From the NCBI GenBank assembly GCA_016717285.1, contig JADKFU010000004.1:248001-312000 (forward strand): DNA of 64,000 nucleotides, written 5' to 3'. How positions within the stretch are numbered: position 1 is the first letter of the stretch; each line of letters opens with the position of its first letter. Positions 35,004 through 44,227 of this stretch are shown piece by piece. The notes under the pieces are model-generated. The model did not search any database. It was not told where the DNA came from and worked only from the letters and a program-made list of their open reading frames with translations. The DNA is from Chitinophagaceae bacterium (GTDB lineage Bacteria > Bacteroidota > Bacteroidia > Chitinophagales > UBA10324). Position numbers and translations under genes: made by a program.

Positions 35004-36017
35004 ATGAAAATACATCGTATGAACTTAGAAAAAAGAATTACGTCCATCAGTCAGCTTGCAAAAGCATTGAACACAGGAGCACAGGAAGTAAAAGACATTG
35101 CCGAAACCGCTTTTCTGCACAACAAATGGTTTACACGCGACAACACTTTTCGAATGATGGAAAATATCCGCGATCAGTTTTTGCCGGGTGAAAAACTGGA
35201 GGCATGGCTTTCAAAATATTCCCTGAAAGAACCGCATCCACAAAAAACAGTGGGATTAATTATGGCGGGAAATATTCCGCTCGTTGGTTTCCATGATTTA
35301 CTTTGTGTATTGCTTTCCGGTAACAAAGCACTTATTAAACTATCTTCAAAAGACAACATCCTTTTGCCTTGGCTCCTCGAAAAATTATTTGAAACGGATG
35401 AACAATGGCGTTCACAAATCACCATCGCTGAATTACTCAATGGCATGGAAGCGGCGATTGCCACGGGCTCCAACAATTCCTCGCGGTACTTCCATTATTA
35501 CTTTTCAAAATTTCCGCACATCATACGCAAAAACCGCGGATCGGTGGCGGTGCTTACAGGCAATGAATCAAAAGAAGCATTGCAACTTTTAGGGAATGAT
35601 ATTTTTTCTTACTTCGGTCTTGGATGCAGAAATGTTTCAAAACTGATGGTGCCGGAGCAATATACTTTTGACTTTTTCTTTGAAGCAATAGAGCCGTTCC
35701 GCAAAGTGATTGAACACAACAAATACAAAAACAACTTCGATTACAATCTGACTTTGCTTATGATGAATAAAGAACCGCACTTCAACAACGACTTTTTAAT
35801 GTTGCGGGAAGATGAACGCATTGTATCACCTGTTGCGATGTTGCATTATGAACGATATAAAAACGAGGACTCTCTGCGGGAAAAACTTGCAGGAAAACAA
35901 GAAGAGATTCAATGTATTGCAGGAGAGAAATTTATTCCCTTGGGAAAAACGCAATGGCCGGAGTTATGGGAGTATGCAGATCATGTTGATACCCTTCAAT
36001 TCCTGAATAATCTCTGA
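35004..36017 (+). CDS. LuxC-family acyl-CoA reductase
   Basis: NADPH-dependent reduction of fatty acyl-CoA or acyl-protein to the aldehyde. The 337 residues resemble LuxC and the Bacteroidota acyl-CoA reductases: VGLIMAGNIPLVGFHDLLCVLLSGN (83-107) as nucleotide-binding region, NRGSVAVLTGNE, and SYFGLGCRNVSKL with the nucleophile Cys208. It is shorter than LuxC (about 480), lacking the first 100 residues. No luciferase genes are nearby; aldehydes may serve lipid or wax formation. It is convergent with the next gene (17-base gap). Confidence 0.88.
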   Translation: MKIHRMNLEKRITSISQLAKALNTGAQEVKDIAETAFLHNKWFTRDNTFRMMENIRDQFLPGEKLEAWLSKYSLKEPHPQKTVGLIMAGNIPLVGFHDLLCVLLSGNKALIKLSSKDNILLPWLLEKLFETDEQWRSQITIAELLNGMEAAIATGSNNSSRYFHYYFSKFPHIIRKNRGSVAVLTGNESKEALQLLGNDIFSYFGLGCRNVSKLMVPEQYTFDFFFEAIEPFRKVIEHNKYKNNFDYNLTLLMMNKEPHFNNDFLMLREDERIVSPVAMLHYERYKNEDSLREKLAGKQEEIQCIAGEKFIPLGKTQWPELWEYADHVDTLQFLNNL

Positions 36018-36034
36018 ACAGTTTTCTGTTTCAA

Positions 36035-37177
36035 TTAAACAGTAACCGGCTCGCCCACTAGTTCTTTCAGCTTTGCGATCACGAAGTCCACTTCGTCCTT
36101 CGTATTGTTTTTAGAAAACGAAAAACGGATAGCGACTCTATTCGAATCAGCATGAATGGCTTCAAGCACATGCGAATTTTCGTTACTGCCTGAACTGCAT
36201 GCACTTCCACTCGAAGCACAGATACCAGCCATATCCAGGTTGAACAACAGCAATTGTGATTTATTATTCATGGGAAAAGACACGTTCAATACCGTATACA
36301 AACAATTTCCATCCACATCACCATTAAAAACCACATCCGGTAAATTGCTCTTCAAAGATTCCTTCATATAGCTGCGCACTTCCGTAATCTGTTCCCGGGT
36401 TTCTTCAAAGTGCTCATAACCGGTTTCCAGTGCTTTTGCAAGGCCTACAATGCCATAAACATTTTCTGTTCCGGCACGCATATTTCTTTCCTGTGCCCCG
36501 CCAAAAATCAGTGGTGGAATTTTTATCGAATGATGTATGTATAAAAATCCTGTTCCTTTTGGACCGTGAAATTTATGAGCGGCACCTGAAATAAAATCCA
36601 CGGGTGTCTTTTCCAGGTCAAAAGGAAAATGAGCAACAGTCTGTACTGTATCACAATGAAATAAGGCATTGTATTTTTTACAAATTGTTCCCACTTCGTT
36701 AATGTCCATCATGGTTCCGATCTCGTTGTTGGCATGCATGAGTGTTACGAGACATCTCTCACCGATTTCGGCAAGCAACTGTTCAAGATGCACAAGGTCA
36801 AAACGTCCTTTTTCATCCACTTTTACATAATGCAAATTGACCAGTCCTTTTTTTTCCAACGCTTCCGTAGTGTGCATCACACAATGGTGTTCAATAGGAG
36901 AAGTGATGATGTGCTTAATTTGATAAGCCTGTACACCACAGCGTATGGCCATGTTATTTGATTCCGTTCCTCCGGAAGTAAAAAAGATTTCTGAAGGTGT
37001 TGCATGAAGGCATTTCGCTACCGTCTTGCGCGCTCTTTCAATTGCAGCGCGTGTTTCACGTCCGAAAAAATGAATGGCAGAAGGATTTCCGAAATGCGAT
37101 TCCATAAATGGTATCATTGCATCAATCACTTCACGGTCCATCTGAGTAGTGGCAGCATTGTCGAAGTAAATTCTCAT
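36035..37177 (-). CDS. cysteine desulfurase, NifS/IscS-like (second copy)
   Basis: A 380-residue PLP enzyme related to IscS but 25 residues shorter, lacking the IscU-docking tail. PLP lysine Lys202 (GAAHKFHGPKG), His97/98 (IEHHCVMHT) and Cys327 (SSGSACSSGS) are present. It follows glmM by 33 bases on the same strand and is probably co-transcribed. Its sulfur acceptor may be a tRNA-thiolation or other non-Isc pathway; it is not next to SUF genes. That it is a distinct paralogue from iscS at 1449 is seen directly. Confidence 0.93.
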   Translation of the reverse strand: MRIYFDNAATTQMDREVIDAMIPFMESHFGNPSAIHFFGRETRAAIERARKTVAKCLHATPSEIFFTSGGTESNNMAIRCGVQAYQIKHIITSPIEHHCVMHTTEALEKKGLVNLHYVKVDEKGRFDLVHLEQLLAEIGERCLVTLMHANNEIGTMMDINEVGTICKKYNALFHCDTVQTVAHFPFDLEKTPVDFISGAAHKFHGPKGTGFLYIHHSIKIPPLIFGGAQERNMRAGTENVYGIVGLAKALETGYEHFEETREQITEVRSYMKESLKSNLPDVVFNGDVDGNCLYTVLNVSFPMNNKSQLLLFNLDMAGICASSGSACSSGSNENSHVLEAIHADSNRVAIRFSFSKNNTKDEVDFVIAKLKELVGEPVTV

Positions 37178-37210
37178 AGAAATGGTGGCTGTTATTGAAT
37201 TACTAAGTTA

Positions 37211-38602
37211 TCAGGTTATGTGGTTTATTGATTTAATGTCTTTGATCACTTTATTTGCAAGCGCATCGGCTTCCTTCAGTTGTTTTGCTTCAGCGTAAAT
37301 CCTGATGATGGGTTCAGTATTTGAACGGCGCAAATGCACCCAGCTTTTGTTATCAAATTCTATTTTAAGACCATCATCAGTATTCAATTGTTCCTGCGCA
37401 TATTTTTTTTGCAACGCATCAAAAACCAGGTCGATGTTAACTTCCTTTGTTAGTTGGATTTTATTCTTGGAAATTACATAATTGGGATAGGAAGCTCTGA
37501 GTGCAGAACATTTTTTACCTGAAGCAGCGAGGTGTGAAAGAAACAAAGCGATACCTACCAATGCATCTCGTCCATAATGTAATGCCGGGTAAATAACGCC
37601 ACCATTTCCTTCTCCTCCGATTACGGCCTGCACCTCTTTCATTTTCTTCACCACATTTACTTCACCTACTGAAGCCGCGGAATATTTTCCGCCAGCCATT
37701 TCGGTTACATCGCGCAATGCTCGTGTGGAAGAAAGGTTGGAAACAGTATTTCCTGTTTTGCTATTCAATACATAATCAGCAACAGCGACCAAAGTATATT
37801 CTTCACCAAACATGCTACCGTCTTCACAAACCAGGGCCAAACGATCCACATCAGGATCTACGGCAATTCCAAGATCGGCTTTGCTGCTCTTTACCTTGGA
37901 GGCCAGTGCTTTCAGATTTTCAGGCAATGGTTCCGGGTTATGGGCAAACCTGCCTGTTGGTTCGCAATTGAGCAGTACCACTTCCTTTACGCCAAGTGCC
38001 TTTAACAATTTTGGAATGGCAATACCGCCGCTGCTGTTGACAGCATCCACCACAATTTTATATTTTTTTGAGCGGATGGTTTTTACATTCACCTGCTTGA
38101 GCGCAAGAATCTTTTTTATGTGCTTGTCAATGTAACTATCATCGTTTTTATAACTGCCCAGCTTGTCAACCGTTGCAAATTGATAATTCGAATTCGCTGC
38201 TAACAAAAGCAATTCTTTTCCATCCGCATCAGAAATAAACTCTCCTTTACTATTCAGCAGCTTCAATGCATTCCATTCAACAGGATTGTGACTGGCCGTG
38301 ATGATAATGCCGCCGGCTGCCTTTTCCTCCACCACCGCTATTTCAACAGTTGGAGTGGTTGACAATCCAAGGTCAATCACATTTATGCCCATCGCTTTTA
38401 AAGTGGAAGTAACAAAAGCGGATACCATTTCACCTGAAGTACGCGCATCACGACCGATCACCACTTTATTACTTTTTGATCCTTTTTGCAGCCAGGCACC
38501 AAATGCCGCAGTAAACTTCACAATGTCTTCAGGCGTAAGATTATCACCTGCATTACCGCCAATGGTGCCCCTGATACCTGAAATGGATTTAATGAGTGTC
38601 AA
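37211..38602 (-). CDS. glmM: phosphoglucosamine mutase
   Basis: Converts glucosamine-6-phosphate to glucosamine-1-phosphate for UDP-GlcNAc and peptidoglycan. The 463 residues show the phosphoserine loop TASHNPVEWNALKLLN (Ser near 102), the Mg-binding DPDVDRLAL, the sugar loop GGEGNGGVIYP and the phosphate-binding RRSNTEPIIRIYAEA. Bacteroidota GlmM/PGM proteins begin MTLIKSISGIRGTIGG, exactly as here, which fixes the start at a TTG codon (38602-38600); no in-frame ATG is available. A TATTTTTG element lies 36 bases upstream (38645-38638). The mutase specificity (GlcN versus mannose) is inferred. Confidence 0.9.
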   Translation of the reverse strand: MTLIKSISGIRGTIGGNAGDNLTPEDIVKFTAAFGAWLQKGSKSNKVVIGRDARTSGEMVSAFVTSTLKAMGINVIDLGLSTTPTVEIAVVEEKAAGGIIITASHNPVEWNALKLLNSKGEFISDADGKELLLLAANSNYQFATVDKLGSYKNDDSYIDKHIKKILALKQVNVKTIRSKKYKIVVDAVNSSGGIAIPKLLKALGVKEVVLLNCEPTGRFAHNPEPLPENLKALASKVKSSKADLGIAVDPDVDRLALVCEDGSMFGEEYTLVAVADYVLNSKTGNTVSNLSSTRALRDVTEMAGGKYSAASVGEVNVVKKMKEVQAVIGGEGNGGVIYPALHYGRDALVGIALFLSHLAASGKKCSALRASYPNYVISKNKIQLTKEVNIDLVFDALQKKYAQEQLNTDDGLKIEFDNKSWVHLRRSNTEPIIRIYAEAKQLKEADALANKVIKDIKSINHIT

Positions 38603-38842
38603 AGCTTGCGACTTGCGAAAGTATTAAAGGAAAGGCGCAAAAATAACCAAAATCTCAAGGAGTTTTTACGCAGATAGCAGTCAGCTTTTTACACTTTCGA
38701 TCCGGTGAACGGCTTGGCGTCGACTTCAAAACGGCAAGGTTGCTTTGTCACATTCGGGTTTTCATTCGGGCAATTATTCTCGCATTTCCATGAAGCAATA
38801 AAGTCATTTCAATTACCTTTACTCCATCAGTAAAAAAACACT

Positions 38843-39577
38843 ATGAAGCAAAAAGAGTGGTTTGAAACCTGGTTCGACTCTCCCTATTATCACATTCTTT
38901 ACCAACACAGGGACGAGCAGGAGGCAGAACAATTTATAGACAATCTGCTTATTCATTTACAACTTTCCGCAAAAACATTCGCGCTTGATGTTGCTTGTGG
39001 AAAGGGAAGGCATGCAGTATATCTTGCTGCCAAAGGTCTTGAAGTTACCGGCATTGATCTCTCCTGGAAAAACATTGGTCACGCACTCCATTTCGAAAGC
39101 CAGAACCTTTCGTTTTTTCTGCATGACATGCGCACCGTTTTTTATATCAATTATTTTGATGTTGTTTTTAACCTCTTCACCAGTTTCGGTTATTTTGAAA
39201 CAGAGCAGGAAAACATGAAAGCAATTCATTCCATGAGCCTTGCAATGAAGAAAGGGGGCAAGCTCGTGATTGATTTTTTTAATGCTGCTAAAATATCAAA
39301 CGAGCTGATTCCTCATGAATACGTTACCCGTGACGGAATTATGTTTTTGGTTGAAAAAAAGTTCGTGGAAAACGCAGTGCTGAAGCGCATCTATTTTCAG
39401 GACATGGGCAGGGATTTCGAATTTGTAGAAAAGGTGCAATCACTTCGGCTGGCTGATTTTGAAAGGCTTTTTGAAAAAAATCAATTGAAGATCACTGCCG
39501 TATTCGGCGATTATCATTTGAATCCATTTGATGAGCCCAATTCAAACAGGATGATCATCATTGGCGAGAAGGTCTGA
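38843..39577 (+). CDS. class I SAM-dependent methyltransferase
   Basis: A 244-residue Rossmann-fold methyltransferase. Motif I is ALDVACGKGRHAVYLAAKG (about 47-65) with the acidic residue of motif II at GIDLS, and FNLFTSFGYF as the catalytic-face segment. The FNLFTSFGYF pattern occurs in the YqjI/BtuE-adjacent, Bacteroidota-type methyltransferases of unknown substrate. It opens a close-packed plus-strand series with 27 bases to the next start. Confidence 0.85.
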   Translation: MKQKEWFETWFDSPYYHILYQHRDEQEAEQFIDNLLIHLQLSAKTFALDVACGKGRHAVYLAAKGLEVTGIDLSWKNIGHALHFESQNLSFFLHDMRTVFYINYFDVVFNLFTSFGYFETEQENMKAIHSMSLAMKKGGKLVIDFFNAAKISNELIPHEYVTRDGIMFLVEKKFVENAVLKRIYFQDMGRDFEFVEKVQSLRLADFERLFEKNQLKITAVFGDYHLNPFDEPNSNRMIIIGEKV

Positions 39578-39604
39578 TACGCAACACCGGTTAAAAATTA
39601 ACTA

Positions 39605-40183
39605 TTGGATTCACTCCTTCACCTTGATCAGCAATTTTTCTTCTTTATTAACGGACAATTAAGAAATCCGTTATTTGATTATATCATGCCGTATGTGCGT
39701 GATAAAAACTTCTGGATTCCTCTATATATTTTACTGGTTATTTATTTTGTTTGGAGGTTCAGAAAGTTGTCGTGGATTCCCATGGTAATGGCCGCAATCA
39801 CTATTCTTATTACCGATCAGTTAAGCAGCACTGTCATCAAACCCTGGATTCAAAGGTTGCGTCCTTGCAATGATCCATTGATATCATCGCAGGTTCACCT
39901 GCTGGTGAATTGCGGCAGCGGCTTTAGTTTTGTTTCATCACATGCAGCCAATCATTTTGGCATTGCCTGCTTTTTAATCGTTCTGTTGAGTCACCGGTTT
40001 AAATGGATTGCGCCTGTTGCCATTTTTTGGGCGGCACTAGTTTCCTTTGCTCAAATCTATGTCGGCCTTCATTATCCGGTCGATATTATATGTGGTGCTG
40101 CGCTGGGAATAGTGACCGGAACCATAACCGGAAGAATTTGTAAAACCATTTTAAAAAAAAATAATCCGCAGCCACTTGCATAA
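39605..40183 (+). CDS. PAP2-family membrane phosphatase
   Basis: Integral membrane phosphatase of the lipid-phosphatase/undecaprenyl-pyrophosphatase superfamily, 192 residues and five to six helices. Motif 1 reads KPWIQRLRPC (KxxxxxxRP). Motif 2 is SSHAANHFG, where PSGH is usual, so proline and glycine are replaced but the histidine is kept. Motif 3 is SFAQIYVGLHYPVDII, with serine, phenylalanine-alanine and HxxxD. The start is the TTG at 39605. It is followed without a gap by the ZIP gene. Confidence 0.85.
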   Translation: MDSLLHLDQQFFFFINGQLRNPLFDYIMPYVRDKNFWIPLYILLVIYFVWRFRKLSWIPMVMAAITILITDQLSSTVIKPWIQRLRPCNDPLISSQVHLLVNCGSGFSFVSSHAANHFGIACFLIVLLSHRFKWIAPVAIFWAALVSFAQIYVGLHYPVDIICGAALGIVTGTITGRICKTILKKNNPQPLA

Positions 40184-40888
40184 ATGAACGCCCTCGATTT
40201 TATCATCTTAATTGCAGCACCGCTGATTGGAGGTTTTGCCGCACTGCTGCTCAAAACAAAAAGCAGGGAACATTATAAACTGGTGCTCAGCTTCAGCGGC
40301 GCATTCCTGTTCAGTATTACACTGATTCACCTGTTTCCGGTAGTGTTTGCGAACAACGAGCATGCAGGCGTTTATGTACTTGCAGGTTTTTTTATACAGA
40401 TATTTCTTGAACAGCTAACCCATGGAATTGAGCACGGTCACTTTCATGAGCATATTGAAAACAACTCTTACATTTTCGCATTGCTGCTGGGATTAACCAT
40501 TCATTCATTTCTCGATGGCATCCCGCTTTCCAATCATCAAATGCTGGACGATGGGCATCATTCATTGCTTTATGGAATATCCGTGCATAAAATTCCGGAG
40601 GGTTTTGCGCTGGCATCAGTACTTCTTTTTTCAAACTATAAGAAGTGGAATGTATTGGTTTTTGTCGTGCTGTTTTCGCTGGTCGCACCGGCAGCCGTAT
40701 TGCTTTCCAATCAATTCAGTGCAGTTGATGCGCCTATTTTTTCCATCATCGTTGCCATGGCTGTTGGCTCATTTCTGCATGTTTCCACCACTATTCTTTT
40801 TGAATCAGAATCAGGACAACATTTATTCGGAAGAAAAAAAATCTTTGCCATTCTGCTCGGTGCAGGCATCGCTTTGCTCACCATATAA
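40184..40888 (+). CDS. ZIP-family metal transporter
   Basis: A 234-residue protein with about eight helices and the family metal-site pattern in helices 4 and 5: HSFLDGIPL and HKIPEGFALASVL. It also has a histidine-rich segment (HGIEHGHFHEHIE) in the variable loop, usual for zinc carriers. ZIP proteins move Zn2+ or Fe2+ into the cytoplasm. The ATG follows the PAP2 stop codon directly, so the two are translationally linked. Confidence 0.9.
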   Translation: MNALDFIILIAAPLIGGFAALLLKTKSREHYKLVLSFSGAFLFSITLIHLFPVVFANNEHAGVYVLAGFFIQIFLEQLTHGIEHGHFHEHIENNSYIFALLLGLTIHSFLDGIPLSNHQMLDDGHHSLLYGISVHKIPEGFALASVLLFSNYKKWNVLVFVVLFSLVAPAAVLLSNQFSAVDAPIFSIIVAMAVGSFLHVSTTILFESESGQHLFGRKKIFAILLGAGIALLTI

Positions 40889-40903
40889 AATCCAAATACT
40901 AAA

Positions 40904-41683
40904 ATGAGCTTTGAATTTATCATTGTAAATCCGCAAGTGGAGCAGCATATTGCTTTGATCACGCTGAACCGGCCGAAAGAACTGAATGCCCTCAACAGGC
41001 AATTGATGACTGAATTAATGGAAGCTTTGCAACAACTGGACACAGATGAAAATGTGCGGGCGATTATTATTACCGGCAATGAAAAGGCGTTTGCTGCCGG
41101 TGCCGACATCAAAGAAATGTCAGAAGCATCTGCAATGGAAATGTTGAAGGCAGATCAGTTCCGCACGTGGGACCAGGTAAAGAAAACCAGGAAGCCAATG
41201 ATTGCTGCTGTATCCGGATTCGCTTTGGGCGGCGGCTGCGAACTGATGATGCATTGTGATCTGATTGTTGCCAGCGAAACTGCAAAAATCGGACAGCCGG
41301 AAATTAAACTCGGCGTAATTCCAGGTGCCGGCGGCACACAACGATTAACACGCGCCGTGGGAAAAGCACTTGCCATGGAACTTGTTCTCACCGGACGTTT
41401 AATTAATGCGGAAGAAGCACTTAAAACAGGACTGATCAACAGGGTGGTGCCTGTTGAAATATATCTTCAGGAAGCAATTAAGCTTGCCAAACAAGTGGCC
41501 GAAAATTCTCCCATTGCCACGCAACTTGCCAAAGATGCCGTGTTGCAGGCATTCAATACGACCCTGGAGGAAGGATTACTGCTTGAACGAAAAAATTTCT
41601 ATCTCTGCTTTGCATCCAACGATCAGAAAGAAGGCATGCATGCTTTTATGGAAAAAAGGAAACCCGAGTTTAAAGGGAATTGA
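40904..41683 (+). CDS. enoyl-CoA hydratase
   Basis: Crotonase-fold enzyme (259 residues) that hydrates trans-2-enoyl-CoA. Catalytic Glu113 (ALGGGCELMMHCDL) and Glu133 (GQPEIKLGVIPGAGGTQRL) are both present with the spacing of rat ECH (144/164), and the oxyanion segment AFAAGADIKEM is intact. The last gene of the four-gene series, 15 bases after the ZIP gene. It fits the acyl-CoA theme with the dehydrogenase at 16243 and epimerase at 956. Confidence 0.95.
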   Translation: MSFEFIIVNPQVEQHIALITLNRPKELNALNRQLMTELMEALQQLDTDENVRAIIITGNEKAFAAGADIKEMSEASAMEMLKADQFRTWDQVKKTRKPMIAAVSGFALGGGCELMMHCDLIVASETAKIGQPEIKLGVIPGAGGTQRLTRAVGKALAMELVLTGRLINAEEALKTGLINRVVPVEIYLQEAIKLAKQVAENSPIATQLAKDAVLQAFNTTLEEGLLLERKNFYLCFASNDQKEGMHAFMEKRKPEFKGN

Positions 41684-41821
41684 TTTATTGAAGAATAAAT
41701 TTTTATCAATCGTGCCTTCGTTAGTAAAGAAGTCTGTCATAGGTTTGGAAAAGATTCAAGATAATCAATAGAAGTCAGGCTGTTCGCAAATCTTTTCCAA
41801 ACCTTGATCATTTGCTTCCTG

Positions 41822-42949
41822 CTATTCCACCCAATCGGCAACAAAAACATTCGTGTCGTGCGTGCCGCCATTGTTGCGGTTTGAACAGAAAACCAGTTTC
41901 TTTCCATCCGGCGAAAACATCGCGAATGCATCAAACATATTTGACCGCGTAATTTTTTCCAGACCGGTTCCATCAAGATTGATGAGATATAAATTAAATG
42001 GAAAACCACGTTCGTATTCATAATTGGAAGCAAACAAAATCCGTTGGCCATCGGGCGTGAATACAGGCGCCCAATTTGCGCCAGGCATGTTGGTGACCTG
42101 ATGCATGTTGCTTCCATCTGCATCGGCGATGTAAACTTCCATATGAGTGGGCGCTACCAAATCCTGTTTCAGTAAATCCTTGTATTCCATGATTTCCTCC
42201 GGCGTTTTTGGTCGTGAAGCCCGCCAGACAATTTTTGTTCCATCCGGAGAAAACCATGCACCACCATCATAGCCCAATTCTTTGGTGATACGTTTCACGT
42301 TGCTGCCATCCAGATTCATGGTATATAAATCAAGATCGCCATCACGGGTGGAAGTAAAGATCATACGATCTCCCTTTGGAGAAATGGTAGCTTCGGCGTC
42401 ATAAAATTTATTGGCGGTCAATTGTTTTTTAATGCTGCCATCCAACCGAGCCGTATAAATCTCAAAAGATTTATACAATGGCCAAACGTACTTCTTGATT
42501 TTTTCACGATCCGGAACAGGTGGACAGGTGTCTTGTGTAAGATGCGTTGATGCATAAAGAATTAATGAATCGCCGGGAAGAAAATAACTGCAGGTGGTTC
42601 TACCTTTTCCGGTGCTCAGCAATTTGAAATCAAACTTTTTAGAACTATCGGAAGGCACTGTGCCAAAATAGATCTGATCACACATTACCTGTTGATGATC
42701 TGTGCGTTGAAAAGTGATTTTTTTACTGTCGTAGCTCCAGTAAGCCTCAGCATTGTCGCCACCGAAGGTGAGTTGTTGTACATTTTTCAAATGCTTTTCA
42801 CCGGGAAATAAAAGTGCTTTGGTGGAATCAAATTTTGGAGCAGCGATTGTATCTGAAGCGTTATTTACTGATTTGCCGGAAGGATTATTACAGGCACACA
42901 TAAATACAAGTAAAGCAGAAAAGAAATAAAATGATAAGTGATTCTTCAT
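41822..42949 (-). CDS. TolB-like propeller lipoprotein
   Basis: A 375-residue protein with a lipoprotein signal ending VFMCAC (Cys20). The rest is a WD40-like propeller of PD40 repeats: AYWSYDSKKITFQR, ATISPKGDRMIFTSTRDGDLDLYTM, AWFSPDGTKIVWRA, PVFTPDGQRILFAS, AMFSPDGKKLVFCS. Such proteins occur on their own or as N-domains of S9 peptidases; there is no catalytic domain here. The role could be scaffolding or binding in the periplasm. A CAAAGATA element (42973-42980) is upstream on the minus strand. Confidence 0.88.
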   Translation of the reverse strand: MKNHLSFYFFSALLVFMCACNNPSGKSVNNASDTIAAPKFDSTKALLFPGEKHLKNVQQLTFGGDNAEAYWSYDSKKITFQRTDHQQVMCDQIYFGTVPSDSSKKFDFKLLSTGKGRTTCSYFLPGDSLILYASTHLTQDTCPPVPDREKIKKYVWPLYKSFEIYTARLDGSIKKQLTANKFYDAEATISPKGDRMIFTSTRDGDLDLYTMNLDGSNVKRITKELGYDGGAWFSPDGTKIVWRASRPKTPEEIMEYKDLLKQDLVAPTHMEVYIADADGSNMHQVTNMPGANWAPVFTPDGQRILFASNYEYERGFPFNLYLINLDGTGLEKITRSNMFDAFAMFSPDGKKLVFCSNRNNGGTHDTNVFVADWVE

Positions 42950-43255
42950 CAGCAGGATTTATTTTAAACGCGCAAAGATAAGTGGTGCAAAGCATACTCT
43001 TGCAATTTTGGAAATGAAGTGTGTACGGCAAAGCGGCCATCCTGGTATGTTCCCGCAAAGGCGCAAAGCCCGCGAAGGAATGAAGTAGGATTTTTCTTTG
43101 CGCACACAGTGCTTATACGTGTGTCTTTCCTTTGCATGAAATACTTTAACATTGCTTAATTGTCAAATTGTTTAATTTTTGGGGGTTTCCATGAAGGTGT
43201 AGCAGCAATTAAACAGTTTAGCAATGCAACAATTTACGCAGAGGAGACTGAAATA
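42950..43255. other. 306-base gap composed of two repeat families
   Basis: Holds a CGCAAAGGCGCAAAGC word (43054-43078) facing GCGC/TTTGC words up to 43136, and then a family 1 hairpin: TTGCTTAATTGTCAAATTG (43151-43187) against AATTAAACAGTTTAGCAATG (43205-43234). Both families recur elsewhere in the window. No gene. Confidence 0.55.
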
Positions 43256-44011
43256 TTAATCCCCTTTCCAAATGCCTGATTTCTTAAGGTAGCGGATAAG
43301 AAAATAAAGCAATAGCAAAAACAATAATGCTGCTATAAAGAAAGGCAGGTTTTGGCTGAAGTTATCTTTTCCTTCCTGCTGATAATAGCTTTTCATAATC
43401 AACAGCACGGCACCGGTCATCCAGATATAAGTTGAATTGTATTCTTCTATAAAAACACGCTTCCAATTAAAATCCATCTCGCGCATGGTTGTCATCAATC
43501 CATCTGTTTTCGGAAACCATCGGTTAGAATGGCTTTTGTATTCGCTGTAAGCCACACCGAATTTTTGCTGTAGAAAGTCTTCTTCTGCAATCACGATGGA
43601 CTGGTACAGAAAAATAAATAACGGCACAAAGATCAACAGGAAAAGGAGTGAGTTGGCAACAACACCCAATCCAAGCAGGATCATGATATTCCCGATGTAC
43701 AAAGGATTTCGGCAATGAGCATACAATCCCGAAGTAAATAATCCCTCTGCATAAATTCTTCGTTCTCTTCCGGCACGAATAATATAAACGAGACCGATCG
43801 TCAAACCGCGAATGCCTTCACCGGTAACAGTGATGATCAATCCGGTGATAACTGCAGTAACATAACTGGAAAAAACCGGTGGTGATGGAATAAAAAGCAT
43901 GGCATAAAACAGCGGAAATAAAAAATTGCGGTAATGAAAAATTGTATTTCCGAACTTAACCATACCTGATGTAATTCTGTAATGAAGAAAATGCTGATTG
44001 ATTCTGCTCAA
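43256..44011 (-). CDS. isoprenylcysteine methyltransferase-like membrane protein
   Basis: A 251-residue integral membrane protein with five or more hydrophobic segments. The C-terminal half has the ICMT/PEMT signature region GLYAHCRNPLYIGNIMILLGLGV followed by EEDFLQQKFGVAYSEYKSHSNRWFP, the SAM- and substrate-binding end of the family. In bacteria these methylate lipids, quinones or thiols; the substrate here is unknown. It is monocistronic and divergent from the gene at 44228. Confidence 0.82.
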   Translation of the reverse strand: MSRINQHFLHYRITSGMVKFGNTIFHYRNFLFPLFYAMLFIPSPPVFSSYVTAVITGLIITVTGEGIRGLTIGLVYIIRAGRERRIYAEGLFTSGLYAHCRNPLYIGNIMILLGLGVVANSLLFLLIFVPLFIFLYQSIVIAEEDFLQQKFGVAYSEYKSHSNRWFPKTDGLMTTMREMDFNWKRVFIEEYNSTYIWMTGAVLLIMKSYYQQEGKDNFSQNLPFFIAALLFLLLLYFLIRYLKKSGIWKGD

Positions 44012-44227
44012 AGTAAGTTAAAATCCATTTCAAAATGAAAAGTTGCTATTCAAAACCCTGTTAACTGCGCGATCAATTAATCAGTTATTTAATTTTTGAA
44101 TTTTGAAATAACCGGAAACGTAATTTTATACGGAAAGAACTTTACAATACGATATGGAGTCAGCACTTTCTCAGATAGCCGTATTTATTAGAATCCATTT
44201 CTTTTTGGTAGTTTTCGAAATGTTGTA

